DNA of 64,000 nucleotides from Hyperoodon ampullatus (GCA_949752795.1 CATKHW010000549.1:1302001-1366000); one strand, 5' to 3'; positions 1-12,999 are shown, numbered from the stretch's first letter. Notes: generated by a model from the sequence alone, not told the origin. A program made the numbers and translations.

Positions 1-162
1 CTGCAGACTTATAAAGGACTACTCTCTTCCAAAAATCTGTTGAGGGAAGGCAATGAAGCGGACTTGAAAATGAGGCAGAATTGCACAAAACATATTTCAA
101 CAGGTAAATTGGAATCGCCTTTAAAGCACAGGAAAAGCATCCCAACTTGGACAGAGATGCAC
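1..162 (+). repeat. Satellite unit, 3' part (U0): L1 ORF2-derived
   Basis: This is the end of a 1.74-kb satellite unit that starts outside the window. It matches the stretch before the palindrome in every other unit (for example 15,747-15,907) and belongs to the older type: it has the phrase ATAAAGGACTACTCTCTTCC, where younger units have ATAAAGGACAACTATCGTCC. By base-level resemblance it derives from LINE-1 ORF2 on the + strand, upstream of the C-terminal cysteine-rich region. It is too decayed to code. Confidence 0.9.
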
Positions 163-234
163 TTGGCCAAAAAGGGCGTATGCCTTTTCTCCTGAATATA
201 TTCAGAAGAAAACGCATACACCCTTTTTGGCCAA
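163..234. repeat. 72-bp palindrome of U1 (three arm mismatches)
   Basis: The two 36-bp arms meet at GAATA/TATTC (198/199). The outer ends are TTGGCCAA on both sides. I count three mismatched pairs (left ATGCC instead of ATGCG; right CAGAAG instead of CAGGAG; right ATACACC instead of ATACGCC). This is the only palindrome to the left of the minisatellite and shows that the array continues on both sides of it. Confidence 0.92.
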
Positions 235-333
235 TCAAGCAAGCGCGCAATACAAATCCACACTACAAAGAATTGTCACTTACCACCGCTCAAAACGGAC
301 ATCCGAATATCTGTAAAAACCAGAAAGGCAAGA
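235..333 (+). repeat. U1, L1 ORF2 segment before the minisatellite
   Basis: Sequence continues as in intact units (compare 17,715-17,814): an L1 ORF2-like stretch, here beginning CAATACAAATCC, and ending at AAACCAGAAAGGCAAGA. Directly after this the satellite stops and minisatellite monomers begin. The six bases GGCAAG occur on the satellite side and again a few bases later at the start of the minisatellite, so a microhomology junction is possible. The missing part of this unit (401 bp, by comparison with 17,815-18,215) is absent, and the unit resumes at 13,000. Confidence 0.88.
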
Positions 334-1199
334 GAGAGATGGCAAGGGCATGAAGCAATGTGATCCCAATGGTCATGGAGGATTGTGATGACAAGCGCAT
401 GGAGAATTGTGATGACAAGATTATGTACCATTTTGTTGACAAAGGCAAGGAGCATTATGATGACAAGGTTCATGGAGCACTGTGATGACAAGCATCACGG
501 AGCATTGTGATTACAGGGGTCATGGAGCATTGGGATGACAAGCGCATGGATCATTGTGATGACAATGGTCATGGAGCATTTTAATGACAAGAGTCCCGGA
601 TCATTGTGTTGTCAGGGTTCATGAAGCGTTGTGATGACAGTGGTCATGGAGCATTGTGATGACAGGGGTCATGGTGCATTGTGATGAGAAGGTCATGGAG
701 CATTGGGCTGAAAATGTCCATGGAGTACTGTGATGACAGGGGTCATGGAGCATTGTGATGACAAGGTACTGGAGCACTGTGATGAGAAGACCATGGAGCC
801 TTGTGATGACAAGTCTCATGGAGCATTCTGATGAAAAGTGCCATGGAGCATTGTGATTACAGGGGTCTTGGAGCATTGTGATGACAAGGGCATGGAGCAT
901 TGGGATGAGAAGGCCATGGAGCGTTCTGATGACATGCATCATGGAACTTTGTGATGACAAGGGCATGGAGCATTGTGATTACAGCGGTCTTGGAGCACTG
1001 TGATGAAAAGGGCATGGATCATTGTGATGAAAAAGACATGGAGCCTTGTCATGACAGGGTTCAAGGAGAAAACTGACAACAAGTGTCAGGGAGCATTGTG
1101 ATGACAAGGGTATTGAGTATTGTGATGACAAAGGTCATGGAGCATTGTGATGAGAAGACCATGGATAATTGTGATGACGAGCGTCATGGGGCATTGTGA

Positions 1200-1335
1200 T
1201 GATAAGTGTTATGGAACATATTGATCTCAAGGATTTGGAGCATTGTGATGACAGAGGTCATGGAGCATTTTGGTTTCATTGTAATGGCAATAGCCTGAAG
1301 CATTATGATGATGGGCATGGTGCATTGTGATGACA
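1200..1335. repeat. Minisatellite marker block alpha, copy 1
   Basis: An unusual run of variant monomers: GATCTCAAGGATTTGGAGC, then GGTTTCATTGTAATGG, then AATAGCCTGAAGCATTATG, then GATGGGCATGGTGC. The same variants in the same order recur four more times in the array, which marks a super-repeat. Confidence 0.8.
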
Positions 1336-2110
1336 GGGTTCATGGGGCATTGAGATGAAAAGGGGCATGGAGCATTGCGATTACAGGAGTCTTGGAGCAT
1401 TGTGATGACAAAGGCATGGAACATCGTGAATGAGAAGGCCATGGAGCATTCTGTTGACATGCGTCATGGAGCTTTGTGATGACAAGGGCATGGAGCATTG
1501 TGATTACAGGGGTCTTGGAGCATTGTGATGACAAGGGTCATGGAGCCTTGTGATGACAAGGCTGTGGAACATTGTGATGGCAGGGGTCATGGAGCATTGT
1601 TATGACAGGGGTAATGGAGCATTGTGATGACAAGGGCATGGAGCATTGGTCTGAAAAGTTTCATGGATTATTGTGATGAGAGGGGGCAAGGAGCATTGTG
1701 ATGACAAGGGCATGGAACACTGTGATACATGGGTCATGGAGGATTGTAATGACAAGCGCATGGAGCATTGTGATAAGAATGGCATCGAGCATTGTGATGA
1801 AAAGCATCATGGAGCCTGTGATGACAAGGGCATGGAACAATGTGATGAGAGGGTTCATGGAGCATTGTGATGACAATGGCATGCAGCATTGTGATGACAA
1901 GGGTCATTGAGCTTTGTGATGACAAAGGTCATGGAGCATTTTGATGACAAGGGTATGGTGCATTCTGTTGTGAAGGGCAGGGAGCATTGTGATGACAGGG
2001 GTTATGGAACATTGTGATGTCAGGGGAATGGAGCATTGTGATGATAAAGGCATGTATCATTGTTGTGACAAGGGTCATGGAATATTGTGATGACAGGGGT
2101 GAGGGAGTAC

Positions 2111-2175
2111 TGTGTTGACTAGTGATGGAACATTGTGATATCAGTGGTGAGAGAGCATTTTGATGAGAAGTGCAT
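2111..2175. repeat. Minisatellite marker block beta, copy 1
   Basis: Contains GACTAGTGATGGAACATTG, GATATCAGTGGTGAGAGAGC and an adjoining GCATTTTGATGAGAAG variant. Further copies lie near 5,202, 8,770 and 11,008, spaced about 3.09, 3.57 and 2.24 kb apart, in the same order relative to the alpha blocks. Confidence 0.78.
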
Positions 2176-2537
2176 GGAGCAGTGTGATGACAAGGTTTAT
2201 GGAGCATTGTGATGACAAAGATGTGGAGCATTGTGATGACAAGCGCATGGCACATTGTGATGCCATGGGTCATGGAGTATTGTGCTAACAAAGGCATTGA
2301 GCATTGGGATGACAAGGGTCACCGAGCATTGTGATGAAATGTTCATGGAGCGCTGTGGTGACAAAGGTCACAGAGCCTTGTGATGATGGGGGCATGACCA
2401 TTGTGATGACAAAGGTCATGAAGCATTGTGATGACTGGAGTCACGGAGCATTGTGATGACAGGGGTCATAGAGCATTGTGATGAAAGGGCATGGATCATT
2501 GTGATGACAGGGGCATGTTGCATTGGTTTGACAAGTT

Positions 2538-3020
2538 TCAGGTATTATTGTGATGACAGTGGGCATGGCGCATTGTGATGACAAGGGCATGGAGCATTGT
2601 GATGCCAAGTGTCATGGAGGATTGTGATGACAAAGGTAATGGAGCATTTTGATGACAAGCGCTTGGAGCATTGTGATGACAAGGGTCATGGAGCATTGTG
2701 ATAACAAGGGCCATTGAGAATTTTGATGACATGTTCATGAAGCATTGTGATGACAATCACATGGAGCTTGCTGTGACAGGGATCATGGAGCATTGCGATG
2801 ACAAGTGCATAGAGAATTTTGATGACAAAGCATGTAACACTGTGATGAAAAGCATCATGGAGCACAGTGATGCCAAGAACGTGGAGAATTGTGATGACAG
2901 GGGACATGGAGCATTGTAATGACCAGGGCATGGAGTACTGTGATGGCAAGACCGCGGAGCATTGTGATGAGAAGACCATGGATAATTGTGATGATGAGCG
3001 TCATGGAGCACTGTAATGAC
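2538..3020. repeat. Minisatellite super-repeat segment, copy 1
   Basis: This segment recurs with the same order of variant monomers at 5,825-6,307, an offset of 3,287 bp. Diagnostic pieces are ACATGGAGCTTGCT, GAGAATTTTGATGAC, AAAGCATGTAACACTGTGA and ATAATTGTGATGATGAGCG. Part of it is also repeated locally about 538 bp downstream (near 3,297), so a short and a long duplication are nested. Confidence 0.8.
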
Positions 3021-4239
3021 AAGGGGTATGGAGCATTGTGATAACAGGGGTCATGGAGTATTGTGATGACAAGTTTCATGGAGCATTCTGATGACAAGCT
3101 TGTGGAGTATTTTGATGACAATGACATGGAGCATTTTGATGAAAATGGCATGGGGCATTGTGATGAAAAAGACATGGAGCCTTTTCAAGACAGTTTTCAG
3201 GGAGCATTTTGACGACAAGTGTCAGGGAGCATTGTGATGACAACGGTCATGGAGAATTGTGACGACAAGGGCATGGAGTATTGTTATGACAAGCACATGG
3301 AGCTTGCTATGACGGGGTCATGGAGCATTGCGATGACAAGTGCATAGAGAATTGTGATGACAAAGCATGTAACACTGTGATGAGAAGTGTCATGGAGCAT
3401 AGTGATGCCAAGATCGTGGACAATTGTGATGACAGGGGATATGGAGCATTGTGATGACCAGGGCATGGAGCATTGCGATGGCAAGATCGTGGAGCATTGT
3501 GATGAGAAGACCATGGATAATTGTGATGACGAGGGTCATGGAGCACTGTAATGACAAGGGGTATAGAACATTGTGATGACAGTGGTCATGGAGCATTGTG
3601 ATGACCGGGGACATGGAGCATTGTGATGCCCAAGGCATGGAGCACTGTGATGGCAAGACCGTGGAGCATTGTGATGAGAAGACCATGGATAATTGTGATG
3701 AGGAGCATCATGGAACACTGTAATGACAAGTGGTATGGAGCCTTGTGATGACAGGGGTCATGGAGCATTGTTATGACAGTGGTCATGGAGCATTGTGATG
3801 ACAAGGGTCATGGAGCATTTTGATGACAAGGGCGTGGAGCATTGTGATGAGAAGACCATGGACAATTGTGATTACGAGTGTCATGGAGCACTGTAATGAC
3901 AAGCAGTATGGAGCATTGTGATGACAGGGGTCATGGAGCATTGTGATGACAGGGGTCATGGATCATTGAGATGACAAGGGTCATGGAGCATTCTGATGAC
4001 AAGCTTGTGGAGTATTGTGATGACAATGGCATGAAGCATTGTGATGAAAAGGGCATGGATCATTGTGATGAAAAAGGCATGGAGACTTGTCATGACAGGG
4101 TTCAATGAGCATACTGATGACAAGTGTCAGGGAGCATTGTGATGACAAGTGTATTGAGAATTGTGATGACAAAGGTCATGGAGCATTGTGATGAGAAGTC
4201 CATGGATAATTGTGATGACCAGCGTCATGGGGCGTTGTG

Positions 4240-4375
4240 ATGACAAGTGTTATGGAACATTGTGATCACAAGCGTTTGGAGCATTGTGATGAGAGAGGTC
4301 ATGGAGCATTTTGGTTTCATTGTGATGACAATAGCATGAAGCATTAAGATGATGGGCATGGTGCATTGTGATGAC
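4240..4375. repeat. Minisatellite marker block alpha, copy 2
   Basis: Repeats the alpha order (GATCACAAGCGTTTGGAGC, GGTTTCATTGTGATGAC, AATAGCATGAAGCATTAAG, GATGGGCATGGTGC), about 3.05 kb after copy 1. Confidence 0.8.
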
Positions 4376-5824
4376 AGGGTTCATGGAGCATTGAGATGCA
4401 AAGAGGCATGGATCATTGTAATAACAAGGGTCTTGGAGCATTGTGATGACAAGGGCATGGAGTATTGTGATGAGAAGGCCATGGAGAATTCTGATGACAT
4501 GCGTCAGGGAGCTTTGTGATGACATGGGCATGGAGCATTGTGATTACATGGGTCTTGGAGCATTGTGATGACAAGGGCCATGGAGTCTGTGATGACAAGG
4601 CCGTAGAACATTGTGATGTCAGGGGTCATGGAGCATTGTTATGACAGGTGTAATGGAGCATTGTGATGACAAGGGCATGGAGCATTGGTCTGAAAAGTTT
4701 CATGGATTATTGTGATGAGAGTGAGCATGGAGCATTGTGATGACAAGGGCACGGAACACAGTGATACATGTGTCATGGAGGATTGCAATGACAAGGGCAT
4801 GGAGCATTGTGATGACAAGCGTCATGGAGCTTTGTGATGACAGCGGCATGGAGCAATGTGATTCCAAGGGTCATGGAGCTTTGTGATGACATACGCCATG
4901 GAGCATTTTGATGACAAGAGCATGGTGCATTGTGATGAGAAGGGCAGGGAGCATTGTGATGACAGGGTCATGGAGCAATTGGATGAAAAGGGTCATGGAA
5001 CATTTTGATGAAAGTGTTTATGGAACATTGTGATGTTAGGGGTCATGGAGCATTGTGATGAAAAGGGTCATGGAGCATTGTGATGACAGGGGTTATGGAA
5101 CATTGTGATGTCAGGGGTCATGGAGCATTGTGATGATAAGAGCATGTAGCATTGTTGTGACAAGGGTCATGGAACATTGGGATGACAGGGTGGAGGGAGT
5201 ATTGTGTTGACTAGTGATGGAACATTGTGATATCAGTGGTGAGAGAGCATTTTGATGAGAGGTGCATGGAGCATTGTGATGACAAGGCTGTGGAGCATTG
5301 TGATGAGAAACGCAGGGCACATTGTGATGACATGGGTCATGGATCATTGTGCTGACAAACGCATGGAGCATTGTGATGACAAGGTTTATGGAGCATTGTG
5401 ATGACAACGATGTGGAGCATTGTGATGACAAGCGCATGGCACATTTGATGCCATGTGTCATGGAGTAATGTGCTGACAAAGGCATGGAGCATTGTGATGA
5501 GAAGGGTCACCGAGCATTGTGATGAAATGTTCATGGAGTGTTGTGGTCACAAAGGTCACAGAGCCTTGTGATGACGAGGGCATGGACCATTGTGATGACA
5601 AAGGTCATGAAGCATTGTGATGACTGGAGTCACGGAGCATTGTGATGACAGGGGTCATAGAGCATTGTGATGAAAGGGCATGGAGCCTTGTGATGACAGG
5701 GTCATGGAGCATTTTTCTGACAAGTTTCATGGATTATTGTGATGACAGTGGGCATGGCGCATTGTGATGACAAGGGCATGGAGCATTGTGATGAGAAGGT
5801 CATGGAGTATTGTGAAGAAGGGTG

Positions 5825-6307
5825 TCAGGGAGCATTGTGATGACATATGTCATGGTCTATTGCAATGACAATGGAATGTAGCATTGTGATGCCAAGTGTC
5901 ATGGAGGATTGTGATGACAAAGGTAATGGAGCATTTTGATGACAAGGGCTTGGAGCATTGTGATGACAAGGGTCATGGAGCATTGTGATAACAAGGGCCA
6001 TTGAGAATTTTGATGACATGTTCATGAAGCATTGTGATGACAATCACATGGAGCTTGCTATGACAGGGGTCATGGAGCATTGCGATGACAAGTGCATAGA
6101 GAATTGTGATGACAAAACATGTAACACTGTGATGAGAAGTATCATGGAGCATAGTGATGCCAAGAACGTGGAGAATTGTGATGACAGGGGACATGGAGCA
6201 TTGTGATGACCAGGGCATAGAGCATTGTGATTGCAAGACCGTGGAGCATTGTGATGAGAAGACCATGGATAATTGTGATGACGAGCGTCATGGAGCACTG
6301 TAATGAC
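5825..6307. repeat. Minisatellite super-repeat segment, copy 2
   Basis: Second copy of the segment at 2,538-3,020, with the same succession of variant monomers and only scattered substitutions (for example AAAACATGTAACACTG for AAAGCATGTAACACTG). A related but more diverged version lies at about 12,300-12,900. Confidence 0.8.
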
Positions 6308-7796
6308 AAGGGGTATGGAGCATTGTGATGACAGGGGTCATGGAGCATTGTGATGACTGAGGACATGGAGCATCGTGATGACCAAGGCATGGAGCATTGT
6401 GATGGCAAGACCGTGGAGCATTGTGATGAGAAGACCATGGATAATTGTGATGACGAGCGTCATGGAACACTGTAATGACAAGGGGTATGGAGCATTTTGA
6501 TGACAGGGGTCATGGAGCATTCTGAAGACAATGATCACGGAGCAATCTGATGACAAGCTTGTGGAGTATTGTGATGACAATGACATGGAGCGTTGTGATG
6601 AAAAGGGCATGGAGCATTCTTATGAAAAAGGCATGGAGCCTTTTCATGACAGTGTTCAAGGAGTATTCTGACGACAAGTGTCAGGGAGCATTGTGATGAC
6701 AAGTGTATTGAGAATTGTGATGACAAAGGTCATGGAGCATTGTGACGACAAGTGCATGGAGTATTGTCATGACAGTCATCATGGAGTGTTGTGATGACAA
6801 GTGTTATGGAACATTGTGATCACAAGGGGTTGGAGCATTGTGATGACAGAGGTCATGGACCATTTTGATTTCAAGGAGCATGGAGCATTGTGATGACAAG
6901 GGCATGGAGCAATGTGATCCCAAGGTTCATGGAGGATTGTGATGAAAATGGTAATGGAGTATTGTGATGACAAGCTCATGGAGCATTGTGATGACAAGGT
7001 CATGTAGGATTTTGCTGACACAGGCATGGAGAATTGTGATGATAAGGGTCATGGAGAACTGTGATGATAAGCGTCACGGAGCATTGTGATTACAGGGGTC
7101 ATGGAGCATTGTGATGACAAGTGTCATGGAGCATTGGGCTGAAAATGTTCATGGAGCATTGTGATGACAAGGGAATGGAGCATTTTGATGACAAGAGTCC
7201 CGGATCATTGTGTTGTCAGGGGTCATGGAGTGTTGTGATGACAGTGGTCATGGAGGATTGTGATGATATGGGTCATGGAGCATTGTGATGAAAAGTTCAT
7301 GATGCATTGGGCTGAAAATGTTCATGGAGTATTGTGATGACAGGGGTCATGGAGCATTGTAATGAGAAGGGAATTGAGCACTGTGATGACAAGGTCCTGG
7401 AGCATTGTGATGGGAAGTCCATGGAGCCTTGTGATGACAATTCTCATGGAACATTCTGATGAAAAGGGGCATGGAGAATTGTGATTACAGGGGTCTTGGA
7501 GCATTGTGATGACAAGGGCATGGAGCATTGTGATGAGAAGGCCATGGAGCATTCTGATGACATGCGTCATGGAGCTTTGTGCTGACAAGGGCATGGAGCA
7601 TTGTGATGAAAATGGAATGGATCATTGTTATGAAAAAGGCATGGAGCCTTGTCATGACAGGGTTCAAGAGCATACTGACGGCAAGTGTCACGGAGCATTG
7701 TGATGACAAGTGTATTGAGCATTGTGATGACAAAGTTCATGGAGCATTGTGATGAGAAGACCATGGATAATTGTGATGATGAGCATCATGGGGTGT

Positions 7797-7935
7797 TGTG
7801 ATGATAAGTTTTATGGAACATTGTGATCACAAGGGTTTGGAGCATTGTGATGACAGAGGTCATGGAGCATTTTGATTTCATTGTGATGACAATAGCCTGA
7901 AGCATTATGGTGATGGGCATGGTGCATTGTGATGA
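7797..7935. repeat. Minisatellite marker block alpha, copy 3
   Basis: Alpha order again (GATCACAAGGGTTTGGAGC, GATTTCATTGTGATGAC, AATAGCCTGAAGCATTATG, GTGATGGGCATGGTGC), about 3.56 kb after copy 2. Confidence 0.8.
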
Positions 7936-9914
7936 CAGCGTTCATGGAGCATTGAGATGAAAAGGGGCATGGAGCATTGTGATTACAGGGGTCTTGGAGC
8001 ATTGTGATGACAAGGCCAAGGAGCATTGTGATGAGAAGGCCATGGATCATTCTGATGACATGCGTCATTGAGCTTTGTGATGACAAGGGCATGGAGCATT
8101 GTGATTACAGGGGTCTTGGAGCATTGTGATGACAAGGGTCATGGAGCCTTGTGATGACAATGGTGTGGAACATTGTGATGGCAGGGGTCATGGAGCATTG
8201 TTATGACAGGGGTAATGGAGCATTGTGATGAGAATGGCATGGACCATTGGTATGAAAAGTTTCATGGATTATTGTGATGAGAGTGAGCATGGAGCATTGT
8301 GATGACAAGGTCACGGAACACTGTGATCCATGGGTCATGGAGGATTGTAATGACAAGGGCATGGAGCATTGTGATGAGAAGGGCATCGAACATTGTTTTG
8401 ACAAGCGTCATGGAGCTTTGTGATGACAAGGGCATGGAACAATGTGATGAGAGGGTTCATGGAACATTGTGATTCCAAGGGTTATGGAGCTTTGTGATGA
8501 CAAAAGTCATGGAGCATTTTGATGTCAAGGGCGTGGTGCATTGTGATGAGAAGGGCAGGGAGCATTTTGATGACAGGGTCATGCAGCAATTTGATGAAAA
8601 GTGTAATGGAACATTTTGATGACAGGGGTTATAGAACATTGTGATGTCAGGGGTCATGGAGCTTTGGGATGAAAAGGGTCATGGAGCATTTTGATGACAG
8701 GGGTTATGGAACATTGTGATGTCAGGGGTCATGGAACATTGTGATTACAGGGGTGAGGGAGTATTGTGATGACTAGTGATGGAACATTGTGATATCGCTG
8801 TTGAGAGAGCATTTTGATGAGAAGTGCATGGAGCATTGTGATTACAAGGTTTATGGAGCATTACGATGACAAGCTTGTGGACCGTTGTGATGAAAATCAC
8901 GTGGCACATTGTGATGACAAGGGTCATGGAGCATTGTTCTGACAAAGGCATGGAGCATTGTGATGACAAGGGTCACGGAGCATTGTGACGAAAAGTTCAT
9001 GGAGTATTGTGGTTACAAAGGTCACAGAGCCTTGTGATGATGTGGGCATGGACCACTGTGATGACAAATGTTATGAAGCATTGTGATGACTGGAGTCACA
9101 GAGCATTGTGATGACAGGGGTCATGGAGCATTGTGATGACAAGGGCATGGAGCATTGTGATGACAGGGGCATGGAGCATTGGTCTGACAAGTTTAATAGA
9201 TTATTGTGATGACAGTGGTCATGGGGCATTGTGATGACAAGGGCATGGGGCATTGTGATGAGAAGGTCATGGAGTATTGTGAAGACAGGTGTCAGGGAGC
9301 ATTGTGATGACATATGTCATGGTCCATTGTGATGACAATGGCATGGAGCATTGTGATGCCAAATGTAATGGAGGATTGTGATGACAAATATAATGGAGCA
9401 TTGTGATGACTAGGGCTTGGAGCATTATGATGACAAGGGCCATTGAAAATTTTCATGACAAGGTCGTGAAGCATTGTGATGACAAGGTGCTGGAGCATTG
9501 TGATGAGAAAACCATGGAGCATTGTGAGACAAGTCTCATGGAGCATACTGATGAAAAGGGGCATGGAGCATTGTCATTAGAGTGTCTTGGAAAATTGTGA
9601 TGACAAGGGCATGGAGCATTGTGATGAGAAGGCCAAGGAGCAGTCTGATGACATGCGTCATTGAGCTTTGTGATGACAAGGGCATGGAGCATTGTAATTA
9701 CAGGTGTCTTGGAGCATTGTGATGAAAAAGGCATGGATCATTGTGATGAAAAAGGCATGGAGCCTTGTCATGACAGGGTTCAAGGAGCATACAGAGAACA
9801 AGTGTCTGGGAGGATTTTGATGACAAGTGTATTGAGCATTGTGATGACAAAGGTCATGGAGCATTGTGATGAGAAGACCATAGATAATTGTGATGACGAG
9901 CATCATGGGGCATT

Positions 9915-10050
9915 GTGATGACAAGTGTTATGGAATATTGTGATCACAAGGTTTTGGAGCAGTGTTATGACAGAGGTCATGGAGAATTTTGATTTCATTG
10001 TGATGACAATAGCCTGAAGCATTATGATGATGGGCATGGTGCATTGTGAT
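9915..10050. repeat. Minisatellite marker block alpha, copy 4
   Basis: Alpha order again (GATCACAAGGTTTTGGAGC, GATTTCATTGTGATGAC, AATAGCCTGAAGCATTATG, GATGGGCATGGTGC), about 2.1 kb after copy 3. The super-repeat has lost about 1.4 kb here relative to the preceding copy. Confidence 0.78.
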
Positions 10051-11839
10051 GACAGGGTTCATGGATCATTGAGATAAAAAGGGACATGGAGCATTGTGAT
10101 TACAGGGGTCTTGGAGCTTTGTGATGAGAAGGGTCATGGAGCCTTGTGATGACAAGGCCATGGAACATCGTGATGGCAGGGGTCATGGAGCATTGTTATC
10201 ACAGGGGTAATGGAGCATTGTGATGGCAAGGGCATGGAGCATTCTGATGACATGCATCATGGAGCTTTGTGATGACAAGGGCATGGAGCACTGTGATTAC
10301 AGGGGTCTTGGAGCATTGTGATGACAAGGGTCATGGAGCCTTGTGATGACAAGGCCGTGGAACGTTGTGATGGCAGGGGTCATGGAGCATTGTTATGACA
10401 GGGGTAATGGAGCATTGTGATGACAAGGGCATAGAACATTTGTCTCAAAAGTTTCATGGATTATTGTGATGAGAGTGGGCATGGAGCATTGTGATGACAA
10501 GGGAATGGAACACAGTGATACATGGGTCATGGAGGATTGTAATGACAAGGGCATGGAACATTGTGATGAGAAGGGCATCCAGCAGTGTGATGACAAGCAC
10601 CATGGAGCTTTTTGATGACAATTGCATGGAACAATGTGATGAGAGGTTTCATGGAGTATTGTGATGACAATGGCATGGAGCATTGTGATGCCAAGGGTCA
10701 TGGAGCTTTGTGATGACAAAGGTCATGGAGCATTTTGATGACAAGGGCATGGTGCATTGTGATGAGAAGGGCAGGGAGCATTGTGATGACATTGTCATGG
10801 ACCAATTTGATGAAAAGGGTCATGGAACATTTTGATGAGAGGCGTTATGTAACATTGTGATGTCAGGGGTCATGGAGCATTTTGATGAAAAGGGTCATGG
10901 AGCATTTTGATGACAGGGGTTATGGAACATTGTGATGTCAGGGATCATCGAACATTGTGATGATAAGTGCATGGAACATTGTGATGACAGGGTTGAGGGA
11001 GTATTGTGATGAATAGTGATGTAACATTGTGATATCAGTGGTGAGAGAGCATTTTGATTTGAAGTGCATGGAGCATTGTGATGACAAGGTTTATGGAGCA
11101 TTGTGATGACAAGATTGTGGAGCACTGTGACGACAAGCGCATGGTGCATTGTGATGACATGGGTCATGGAGCATTGTGCTGACAAGCGCATGGAGCATTG
11201 TGATGACAAGGGTCATGGAACATTGTGCTGAGAAAGGCCTAGAGCATTGTGATGACAAGGGTCAAAGAGCATTGTGATGAAAAGTTCATGAAGCATTGTG
11301 GTTAAAAAGGTCACAGAGACTGTTGATGACAATGGCATGGACCATTGTGATGACAAAGGTCATGAAGCCTTGTGATGACTGGAGTCACGGAGCATTGTGA
11401 TGACAGGGGTCATGGAGCATTGTGATAACAAGGGCATGGGGCATTGTGATGAAAAGGGCATGGAGCATTGGTCTAATAAGTTTCATGGCTTATTGCGATG
11501 ACAGTTGGAATGGCGCATTGTGATGACAAGGGCATGGAGCATTGTGATGAGAAGGCCATGGAGCATTCTGATGACATGCATCATGGAGCTTTGTGATGAC
11601 AAGGGCATGGAGCTTTGTGATTACAGGGGTCTTGGAGCATTGTGATGAAAATGGCATGTTTCATTGTGATGAAAAAGGCATGGAGCCTTGTCATGAAAGG
11701 TTTCAGGGAGCATACTGATGGCAAGAGTAGGGAGCATTGTGATGACATGTGTATTGCGCCTTGTGATGACAAATGTCATGGGGCATTGTGATGAGAAGTC
11801 CATGGATAATTGTGATGACGAGCGTCATGGGGTATTGTG

Positions 11840-11985
11840 ATGACAAGTGTTATGGAACATTGTGATCACAAGGGTTTGGAGCATTGTGATGACAGAGGTC
11901 ATAGAGCATTTTGATTTCATTGTGATGACAATAGCCTGAAGCATTATGATGATGGGCATGGTGCATTGTGATGACAGGGTTCATG
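11840..11985. repeat. Minisatellite marker block alpha, copy 5
   Basis: Fifth occurrence of the alpha variants, about 1.93 kb after copy 4 and about 1 kb before the array ends at 12,999. Confidence 0.78.
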
Positions 11986-12999
11986 GAGCATTGTGATGAA
12001 AGGTGGCATGGAGCTTTGGTCTGACAAGTTTCATGGATTATTTTGATGACAGTGGGCATGGCACATTGTGATGACAAGGGCATGGAGCATTGTGATGACA
12101 AGGTCATGGAGTATTGTGAAGACAGGTGTCAGGGAGCATTGTGATGACATATGTCATGTTCCATTGTGATGACAATAGCACGGAGCATTGTGATGCCAAG
12201 TGTCATGGAGGATTGTTGTGACAAAGGTAAAAGAGCATTGTGATGATAAGCGCATGGAGCATTGAGATGACAAGGGCCATTGATAATTTTAATGTCCATG
12301 TCGTGAAACATTGTGATGACAAGCGCATGCAGCTTCCTATGACAGGGGTCATGGAGCATTGCAATGACAAGTGCATGGAGTATTGTTATGACAAGAGCAT
12401 ATAACATTGTGATGAGAAGTGCCATGGAGCATTGTGATGACAAGGATGTGGAGAATTGTGAGGACAAGGGACATTGAGCTTTGAGATGACCAGGGCATGG
12501 AGCATTGTGATGGCAAAACCGTGGAGCATTGTGATGAGAAGACCATGGGTAATTGTGATGACGAGCATCATGGAGCACTGTAATGACAAGGGGCATGAAG
12601 CATTGTGATGACAGGTGTCAGGGAGCATTGTGATGACAGGGGTCATGGAGCATTGTGATGACAAGGGCATGGAGCATTGTGATGACAAGGGTACGGAACA
12701 TTGTGATGAAAAGTGCCATTGAGAATTTTGATGATAAAGTCGTGAAGCATTGTGATGACAAACACTTGGAGCTTGCTATGACAGGGGTCATGGAACATTG
12801 CAATGACAAGTGCATGGAGAATTGTGATGAAACGAGCATGTAACTTTGTGATGAGAAGTGTCATGTAGCATTGTGATGACAAGTACGTGGAGAATTGTTA
12901 TGACAAGGGACATGGAGCATTGTGATAACCAGGGAATGGAGCATTGTGTTGACAGGGGTCATGGAGCATTATTAGGACAAGGGCCATGGTGCATTCTGA

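Larger units (their letters stand above)
334..12999. repeat. Minisatellite array, monomer about 24 bp
   Basis: About 12.67 kb of head-to-tail copies of a short monomer. The commonest form is CATGGAGCATTG followed by TGATGACAAGGG; frequent variants end CAGGGGT, giving 25-26 bp, or start with GGAGCCTTG or GGAACATTG. Monomers vary by several substitutions and one or two bases of length, so this is not a young, uniform array. A 24-bp monomer equals eight codons, so stop-free stretches arise by chance; the minus strand reads as repeats rich in His-His-Asn-Ala-Pro and reaches 155 codons (12,129-12,596). I see no conserved start, no end domain and no family resemblance, so I call no protein. Super-repeats within it are listed separately. 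Apart from monomers I see nothing else in this interval. Confidence 0.97.

Noticed and set aside
163..234. Palindrome as a bacterial-type terminator or a tRNA-like structure
   Set aside because: The genome is mammalian, there is no loop or U-tract logic, and no tRNA consensus boxes were found. A DNA-level palindrome is the better description.
334..12999. Many open frames of 60-155 codons, mostly on the minus strand, rich in His-His-Asn-Ala-Pro
   Set aside because: They follow from a 24-bp (eight-codon) monomer with few stops in some frames. Frames break wherever monomer length changes, neighbouring copies do not keep the same ends, and no domain is visible.
334..12999. CRISPR array
   Set aside because: The repeats abut directly with no unique spacers, and the context is a mammalian L1-derived satellite.
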